From DATGFB01 sp032160545 (lineage in GTDB: Bacteria; Actinomycetota; Actinomycetes; Mycobacteriales; Jatrophihabitantaceae), in the NCBI GenBank assembly GCA_032160545.1, contig JAVHVN010000151.1, positions 1-20,737 of the forward strand: a DNA stretch of 20,737 nt. Reading direction: 5' to 3'. The notes under the pieces are model-generated. The model worked only from the letters and a program-made list of their open reading frames with translations, searched no databases and had not been told where the DNA came from. Shown here one piece after another: positions 15,234-20,737 of this stretch (positions are counted from its first letter, which is position 1; each line of letters starts with the position of its first letter). The position numbers and the translations under genes were made by a program.

Positions 15234-15264
15234 CCGGCGGTCGTCCCCTGTGGACGGCCGCCGG
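15234..15264 (+). terminator. Strong hairpin terminator after rplI
   Basis: Positions 15234-15246 and 15252-15264 pair over 13 contiguous base pairs with one G-U pair, around the loop CCTGT. There is no long U-tract, only TTCGTCGTC. A second small hairpin, GGTTCG/CGAACC (15263-15281), partly overlaps it. Position directly after the operon end supports termination. Confidence 0.7.
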
Positions 15265-15645
15265 TTCGTCGTCTGCGAACCACCGCCGCGGAGTCGGCGC
15301 GTCGCCCGGTGATCATCTGGCGTTCACCCGGATTCGGCCCCGAACTTTTTTTCGTCCACAGCCGGTGGACGATCTCCCGCCGGAAATTGCAGGGCTGCGA
15401 ACACGTGACCGCCGGGTATCCACATGGCTGTCCACTGTTGATCTACAGCGTGACCGGCGATTCCCACACCCTTGCCCACAGCTGTGTGCACAAGCCCGAT
15501 TGCCCCGGCGCGGGGCAGGCGCATAACGTCTCGACTACCGCCTGCAGAGCTTCCGGGCGCGGCTTGACGACAAGAATGTCGGTCGCGCGTGGATAGTCGT
15601 GTGCGTGGACGAGAATGACAGTGCTGTAATTCGGGGGGGCTTGGT
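15265..15645. other. Gene-free rplI-dnaB intergenic region
   Basis: No convincing gene is seen in these 381 bases. A 95-codon open frame (15309-15596) has no family resemblance or Shine-Dalgarno and is Cys/His-rich, unlike its neighbours. The region is locally richer in A/T, with a seven-T run at 15346-15352, and holds the DnaA-box-like cluster listed separately. Near its end GTGCTGTAATTC (about 15621-15632) may belong to the dnaB promoter, but no clear -35/-10 pair can be fixed. Confidence 0.6.
15352..15493. promoter_or_regulatory. Cluster of six DnaA-box-like 9-mers
   Basis: Compared with the actinobacterial DnaA box TTGTCCACA, TCGTCCACA (15352-15360), TTGCCCACA (15472-15480) and, on the minus strand, TTGTGCACA (15485-15493) each differ at one base. 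GTATCCACA (15416-15424) differs at one base from TTATCCACA. TCGTCCACC (minus, 15364-15372) and CTGTCCACT (15428-15436) differ at two. Two pairs are arranged head to head: 15352/15372 as an 8-bp inverted repeat with a 5-base spacer, and 15472/15493 with a 4-base spacer. A T-run abuts the first pair. The cluster lies just upstream of dnaB in the oriC-proximal block. None is a perfect box. Confidence 0.5.
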
Positions 15646-17028
<1,383 letters not shown>

Positions 17029-17148
17029 CGATTGCCGGGCGCTCAGCGGGCCTGCGCTCTCCACGGCCGGGCAAGGGCGGCCCTGACGTAGAACACCGCG
17101 ACGAGGCGATGCGACGAACTCCGATGCCGGTCTTGTCGATCAAGCCCA

Positions 17149-17235
17149 TCATCGCGCCGCTTCCGCCGCCGCTTTCTCAGCGGTGGTCTCGTCCGGATGG
17201 CCGACGGCGATGAGTGTCGTGTGCGCGCCATGCAT
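17149..17235 (-). pseudogene. Possible remnant of a DUF1269-like gene start
   Basis: A 28-residue minus-strand reading begins MHGAHTTLIAVGHPDETTAEKAAAEAAR and then meets TGA. The LIAVGxPDExTAE pattern resembles the N-terminus of DUF1269-type proteins (about 150-170 residues, unknown function). The other frames downstream, to about 17040, give no recognisable continuation. There is no Shine-Dalgarno. It could be a decayed 5' end left after a deletion, or chance similarity; the short length does not allow certainty. Confidence 0.3.
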
Positions 17236-17253
17236 GGCTGCACCGGGCGGCCT

Positions 17254-17259
17254 TACAGT
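17254..17259 (+). promoter_or_regulatory. Candidate -10 upstream of the DUF2267 gene
   Basis: TACAGT matches TAnnnT and would start transcription near 17266, about 50 bases before the ATG at 17316. No convincing -35 is present. Confidence 0.35.
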
Positions 17260-17315
17260 GCAAGGGCCAGGGCTGTGATGCGGCTCGACAGCGAGCTTGC
17301 CGCCCGGCGCCGACC

Positions 17316-18098
17316 ATGGGGCCGACCGTGGACTACGAAGCCTTCGTCGCCGCCGTCCAGCAGTTGTTACACACCGATCGGGCGCACGCCGAACGAGCGA
17401 TCGGAGCCACCGTGAGGACGCTGGCCGCGGGGCTGTCGCGGGACGAGGCGCGGCACCTCGTCGAACTGCTGCCGCCCGAACTCGGCCCGCTGCTGTTCCA
17501 AGTCGGTCCGATCGAGAAGCTCGACGTCGAGGCCTTCCTCGCCCGGGTCGCAGCGGACGAGAGCACCGACCTCGCGACGGCCCGCCGGGACGCAACGATG
17601 GTGCTCGAGGTGTTCGACCGCGCCGTCGGTGCCGACGAGTTCGACCGCCTCGCCGCGAGCCTGCCGAAGGACTTCGCGGCCCTGCTCCCGCGCGGGGCCG
17701 CCATCGGCGAGACGCCGTTCGACGCGCTCGTCGCGGCCGTCTCCCAGCGCGCCGGCATCGATCACGAGCGGGCCCACCGGGCCATCCAGGCGGTGCTGCG
17801 GACCCTCGCCGAACAGATCGCCCCGGGCGAGATCGACGACCTGGTCGCCCGGCTGCCGACCGAGCTGCATCCCCTCCTCAAGGACGCACGGGCACACCAC
17901 CGCGGCAGCGCGTCGCACGTCCCGCTCGACGAGTTCCTCGAGCGGGTCGCGCAGCGCGAGGGCACCGACCGGTTCACCAGTGAGCGGCACGCGCGCGCCG
18001 TCCTCACCTCGCTGCGCGAGGCCGTCGGTGACGATGAGTTCTTCGACGTCACCGTGCAACTGCCGTTCGAGTACGGCGTGCTGTGGGTGCAGCAGTAG
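17316..18098 (+). CDS. Tandem DUF2267 domain protein
   Basis: The 260-residue soluble protein consists of two similar halves, each with the DUF2267 pattern: YEAFVAAV or FDALVAAV start, then RAIxAVLRTLA, LPPEL/LPTEL near the middle, and an xxFLxRVAxxE segment followed by an LxxxFDRAVG or LREAVGDDEF helix. DUF2267 is a helical domain of unknown function, often encoded near stress or universal-stress proteins. The sequence is rich in acidic and basic residues and has no cysteine or membrane segment. The ATG at 17316 is chosen because the homology begins just after it (VDYEAF). GTG 17328 is possible, and neither has a good Shine-Dalgarno. The gene converges on the PAP2 gene and ends 63 bases from it. 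Confidence 0.78.
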   Translation: MGPTVDYEAFVAAVQQLLHTDRAHAERAIGATVRTLAAGLSRDEARHLVELLPPELGPLLFQVGPIEKLDVEAFLARVAADESTDLATARRDATMVLEVFDRAVGADEFDRLAASLPKDFAALLPRGAAIGETPFDALVAAVSQRAGIDHERAHRAIQAVLRTLAEQIAPGEIDDLVARLPTELHPLLKDARAHHRGSASHVPLDEFLERVAQREGTDRFTSERHARAVLTSLREAVGDDEFFDVTVQLPFEYGVLWVQQ

Positions 18099-18120
18099 CA
18101 CTGCCGAGCGTTCAGAGAAT

Positions 18121-18146
18121 CGCCGGCGGGGGCTTGCGCGCCGGCG
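18121..18146. terminator. Inverted repeat between convergent genes
   Basis: CGCCGGC (18121-18127) and GCCGGCG (18140-18146) form a 7-bp stem with a 12-base loop between the DUF2267 stop (18098) and the PAP2 stop (18162). A shared bidirectional terminator is plausible; there is no U-tract. Confidence 0.4.
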
Positions 18147-18161
18147 TCGGCGCCGCGGCGG

Positions 18162-19187
18162 TCAGTTCGGCCGGCTGAGGCAGTTCGAGCCGGCGGGGCG
18201 GCACCGCCGATCCCACGATGTGGGCAGCTCGTGCGCCGCGGTGGGCGGCGCGATCAACTGCTCGTGCTCGCCGCCGATGGCCTCGTGCGGCGCTGCCACC
18301 GCCACGGCCATCGCGCGACGGGAGCGCAGGGCCCGGCGGACCTCGCCGAGCGCCCACGCCAGCGACGCACCGACGGCCATGACGAACACGCCGGCGAAGA
18401 CGTCGAGCAGGTAGTGGTTGCCGGTCGCCAGCACGACCAGCGACGTCGTGAGCGGGTAGAGCACCCCGAGCACCTTCACGAGCCGGCTCGACGAGTAGCG
18501 CACGAGCAGCACGCCGCACCAGACCGCCCACCCGACGTGCAGCGACGGCATCGCGGCGAACTGGTTCGACAGACTGCCCAACCCGCGCGGGACGCTGCCC
18601 TCGCCGCCCCACCAACCCCACCGCGACACGTCCGCGAGGGAGTCGCGAATACCGCTGCCGTCGAGCAGCCGCGGCGGCGCGGTCGGCACCAGGTGGAACC
18701 CGACGAGACCGAGCACCGTCGACAGCGCGAGCGTCGTTCGGGCGAAGCGGTACTCGCCGGGGTGCCGGCGGTACATCCAGATCAGCACGCAGGGCGTCAC
18801 CAGGTAATGCATGGTCGAGTAGAAGTACGCGGCCAGCACCGCCAGCAACGTCACGCCGTCCAGCGCCTGGTTCAGGAACTGCTCGGGGTCGAGATGCAGA
18901 ACCTGTTCCCAGTGCAGGAACAGCCGCCCGTTGGCCATCGCATGGGAGAGGCCGTCGTCCTGCACGCCTCGGGTGAACTCATAGGCCACGTAGACGATCG
19001 CGACGAACGCGAGCTCGCGCCACCACGACAGCCGGCGGATGCCCTGCTGGTCAGGGATGCGCAGGTGACCTGGCCCCAGGGCATGTGCACGAAGCCGATC
19101 GACCCCCCGAACGGACATGACGCGCACAACGCCGGCCGTCACCGGGCCATTCCCGCCAGGACCGTCGAATCGATCATGCCGCCGCAT
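18162..19187 (-). CDS. PAP2-superfamily membrane phosphatase / phosphotransferase
   Basis: The 341-residue polytopic protein has several membrane helices (e.g. ELAFVAIVYVAYEFTRG, VLGLVGFHLVPTAPPRL, VLGVLYPLTTSLVVLATGNH). Catalytic motifs are of the PAP2_3 type: MPSLHVGWAVW for motif 2 and TGNHYLLDVFAG (His and Asp) for motif 3. Such enzymes remove or transfer phosphate on lipids such as phosphatidate, isoprenyl diphosphates or phosphoinositol lipids; the substrate is unknown. ATG 19187 overlaps the end of the GDPD gene by 14 bases and has GAGG nine bases upstream; ATG 19118 is a conservative alternative. The last ~25 residues look unlike a normal tail (see findings). Translational coupling with the upstream gene is likely. 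Confidence 0.85.
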   Translation of the reverse strand: MRRHDRFDGPGGNGPVTAGVVRVMSVRGVDRLRAHALGPGHLRIPDQQGIRRLSWWRELAFVAIVYVAYEFTRGVQDDGLSHAMANGRLFLHWEQVLHLDPEQFLNQALDGVTLLAVLAAYFYSTMHYLVTPCVLIWMYRRHPGEYRFARTTLALSTVLGLVGFHLVPTAPPRLLDGSGIRDSLADVSRWGWWGGEGSVPRGLGSLSNQFAAMPSLHVGWAVWCGVLLVRYSSSRLVKVLGVLYPLTTSLVVLATGNHYLLDVFAGVFVMAVGASLAWALGEVRRALRSRRAMAVAVAAPHEAIGGEHEQLIAPPTAAHELPTSWDRRCRPAGSNCLSRPN

Positions 19188-19818
19188 GCACCATCACCTC
19201 GCGCGAATCGGTCGTCAGACCGTCCACCCCCCATGCCCGGAGCTGGTCTGCCCTCGCGACAGTGTTGACCGTCCATGCGACAACGTCGGGCACGATCACG
19301 TGCAGCCGCGCGACCGCATCGGCCGACAGCATCGTGTGCCGCACGGACACCGCGTCGTCCTCGCGCGGGCCGCCCGCCAGGACGCGGCCCAGCTCAGGGC
19401 GGTCCCCGATCGTGCGCCAGGTGCGCACGCCGGCCGCGCGGTAACGCTCGAGGTCGTCCTCGTGGCTGGTGCTGACGCGGTAACGGTCCCGGTCGGGCGC
19501 GGTGGCGAGCCCGGCGAGGATCCGCTCGGTGAGCGCGCTGCGCCGGGCCGGCGCCGTCTCCTTCGGGTCGAGCAGGATGCCGCAGTCGGACGGAACGTCG
19601 GCTGCGACCTCGTGCAGCGTCGGGTCAAGGCCACGCCAGCGCAGCGCCCAGTTGTCGTTCTCGAGCCACCCGCGCAGGCCCAGCACCGGCAGGTAGTGCG
19701 ACACGACGACGGACTCGCCCGCCAGTTGAACGTCGAGTTCGAACATCCCCGCCCCCGCTTCGGCGAGCGCCGCACACCCCGAGCTGCTCAGGGGCGTCCG
19801 ATGCGCCACCAACAACAC
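19174..19818 (-). CDS. Glycerophosphodiester phosphodiesterase-like protein
   Basis: The 214-residue protein has the GDPD start LLVAHRTP (catalytic His-Arg), FELDVQ (metal-binding Glu and Asp), VVVSHYLP (second catalytic His), LDPKE in the middle, and a C-terminal VVAWTVNTVARADQLRAWGVDGLTTD typical of the TIM-barrel end. GDPDs split glycerophosphodiesters into an alcohol and glycerol 3-phosphate. The usual PENT segment after the first motif is absent, replaced by LSSSGCAAL, so one metal ligand may be missing and activity may differ. It is short compared with typical GDPDs (about 240-260). There is no signal peptide. The GTG at 19818 seems leaderless: TAGCGT ends six bases before it. It overlaps the PAP2 gene downstream. 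Confidence 0.8.
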   Translation of the reverse strand: MLLVAHRTPLSSSGCAALAEAGAGMFELDVQLAGESVVVSHYLPVLGLRGWLENDNWALRWRGLDPTLHEVAADVPSDCGILLDPKETAPARRSALTERILAGLATAPDRDRYRVSTSHEDDLERYRAAGVRTWRTIGDRPELGRVLAGGPREDDAVSVRHTMLSADAVARLHVIVPDVVAWTVNTVARADQLRAWGVDGLTTDSREVMVHAAA

Positions 19819-19824
19819 CCGGCC

Positions 19825-19854
19825 ACGCTAGGGGTCGCCTGCCGTTGCGTACAA
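19825..19854 (-). promoter_or_regulatory. Promoter of the GDPD-PAP2 pair, predicted leaderless
   Basis: On the minus strand TTGTAC (19854-19849) and TAGCGT (19830-19825) are 18 bases apart, a plausible -35/-10 pair. Six bases separate the -10 from the GTG at 19818, so the transcript should begin at the start codon. The absence of a Shine-Dalgarno agrees. Confidence 0.5.
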
Positions 19855-19964
19855 CCACTTTCCGGACGTGTCCAGCGCTGGTCACGCCCGCGGATCGGGA
19901 CCATCCGGGCATCCCACCCGATCGTGTGCGGCCGGCGTTCACCAGCATCCAGCAGGATGGCCCG

Positions 19965-20737
19965 GTGACGCCTCCGCACGAGCTCGCCCGCCGGCTGGGA
20001 ACCGTGGACGCTGTGGTCATCGGGCTCGGTTCGATGATCGGTGCCGGCGTCTTCGTCGCGATCGCCCCGGCGGCCCGCGCGGCCGGGTCGCTCCTACTGA
20101 TCGGGCTCGCGGTGGCCGCGATAGTGGCGTACTGCAACGCCGCGGCGTCGGCGCAGCTCGCGGCCCGCTACCCGACGTCCGGCGGCACCTACTTCTACGG
20201 ACGCGAACGGCTCGGGCCGTGGTGGGGATTCACCGCCGGCTGGGCCTTCGTCGTCGGCAAGACCGCGTCGTGCGCGGCCATGGCGCTGACGTTCGCCACC
20301 TACGCGGTACCCGGCCACGAGACCGTGTCCCGCGCGATCGGTGCTGCGGCCGTCGTCGCGCTGACGGCGCTGAACTACCGCGGCATCACGAGGACGGCCG
20401 CATTCTCGCGAATCCTCGTCGCCGTGACCCTGGTGGCGCTCGCGGTGATCGTCGCCGCGATCTGGGCGGGCGGTGCGAGCCTCGAACGGGTGACCCGGCC
20501 GTCCTCGCCGAACCCGGGCGGCGTCGCCGGCGTACTGCAGTCGGCGGGCCTGCTCTTCTTCGCCTTCGCCGGCTACGCGCGCATCGCAACACTGGGCGAG
20601 GAGGTGCGCGACCCGGCCCGCACGATCCCGCGCGCCATCGCGGCCTCGCTCGCGATCACCCTCGCCGTGTACACCGCGGTGGCGGTCAGCGCGCTCGCCG
20701 CCGCCGGGCCGCAGGCCCTGGCCGGGACGAGCGAGCC
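19965..20737 (+). CDS. APC-superfamily amino-acid permease, 5' part (runs off the window)
   Basis: The reading frame is open from GTG 19965 to the window end, giving 257 residues without a stop; the 3' part is missing. The first helix contains GLGSMIGAGVFVAIAP, the glycine-rich substrate-binding motif of APC transporters. A hydrophilic segment GYARIATLGEEVRDPARTIPRAI matches the conserved loop after helix 6. Seven or so membrane helices are visible. It probably imports an amino acid or polyamine, substrate unknown. AGGA (19954-19957) lies seven bases before the GTG. It is divergent from the GDPD gene with a 146-base gap that holds both promoters. Confidence 0.88.
   Translation, partial: MTPPHELARRLGTVDAVVIGLGSMIGAGVFVAIAPAARAAGSLLLIGLAVAAIVAYCNAAASAQLAARYPTSGGTYFYGRERLGPWWGFTAGWAFVVGKTASCAAMALTFATYAVPGHETVSRAIGAAAVVALTALNYRGITRTAAFSRILVAVTLVALAVIVAAIWAGGASLERVTRPSSPNPGGVAGVLQSAGLLFFAFAGYARIATLGEEVRDPARTIPRAIAASLAITLAVYTAVAVSALAAAGPQALAGTSE

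Noticed and set aside
15249..15257. Additional DnaA-box-like TGTGGACGG
   Set aside because: Two mismatches, and it is fully explained as part of the rplI terminator stem, so it was left out of the cluster count.
15345..15372. Hairpin next to a T-run as a rho-independent terminator
   Set aside because: The seven Ts precede the stem on the plus strand and become As after the stem on the minus strand, so neither direction gives stem followed by U-tract.
15309..15596. 95-codon frame in the rplI-dnaB gap
   Set aside because: No Shine-Dalgarno, unusual Cys/His/Trp composition and poor third-position GC; it overlaps the DnaA-box cluster and resembles no family I know.

Overview
The window is high-GC DNA with strong G/C preference at third codon positions, frequent GTG starts and GTGA start/stop overlaps. 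This points to an actinobacterium. The gene order from about 7.1 kb to 17.0 kb matches the oriC-proximal block of Mycobacterium tuberculosis Rv0049 to Rv0058: DUF5318 protein, ponA, polytopic membrane protein, rpsF, ssb, rpsR, rplI, dnaB. The window therefore probably lies within some tens of kb of the replication origin. I see no mobile element, CRISPR array, tRNA or rRNA. The species cannot be named; a lineage outside Mycobacterium is likely, because dnaB has no intein, rpsR is the cysteine-free type, and extra genes interrupt the block.

Region 1 (16-4364, minus strand) is a five-gene operon: an IclR-family regulator, then an OpuC/ProU-type quaternary-amine ABC importer (ATPase with a CBS-like tail, two permeases, substrate-binding lipoprotein). 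Its first three junctions are 4-bp GTGA overlaps and it ends in strong hairpins. Region 2 (4365-7062) is a 337-bp divergent promoter region with two inverted repeats, then etfD, a membrane Fe-S protein that passes electrons from ETF/acyl-CoA dehydrogenases to the respiratory chain.

Region 3 (7142-17028) is the conserved housekeeping block. DUF5318, the class A penicillin-binding protein and a GT-C-like membrane protein form one plus-strand run. A convergent endonuclease IV gene overlaps the end of that run, and a secreted, membrane-anchored protein of unknown function follows. The rpsF-ssb-rpsR-rplI operon comes next, with a leader that can pair with its own Shine-Dalgarno. After rplI there is a 13-bp terminator hairpin. 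The 437-bp rplI-dnaB gap then holds a cluster of DnaA-box-like 9-mers, which I consider the most interesting non-coding signal here, followed by dnaB.

Region 4 (17029-20737) is accessory: a possible remnant of a DUF1269-like gene, a duplicated DUF2267 protein, an overlapping minus-strand pair for lipid/phosphodiester metabolism (GDPD-like and PAP2), and the 5' part of an APC-family amino-acid permease that runs off the window. No wholly new multi-gene system is evident. The best candidates for undescribed biology are the DnaA-box cluster, the rpsF leader, the etfD operator, the secreted CxxC protein, and the zinc-free S18 at the main ribosomal locus.
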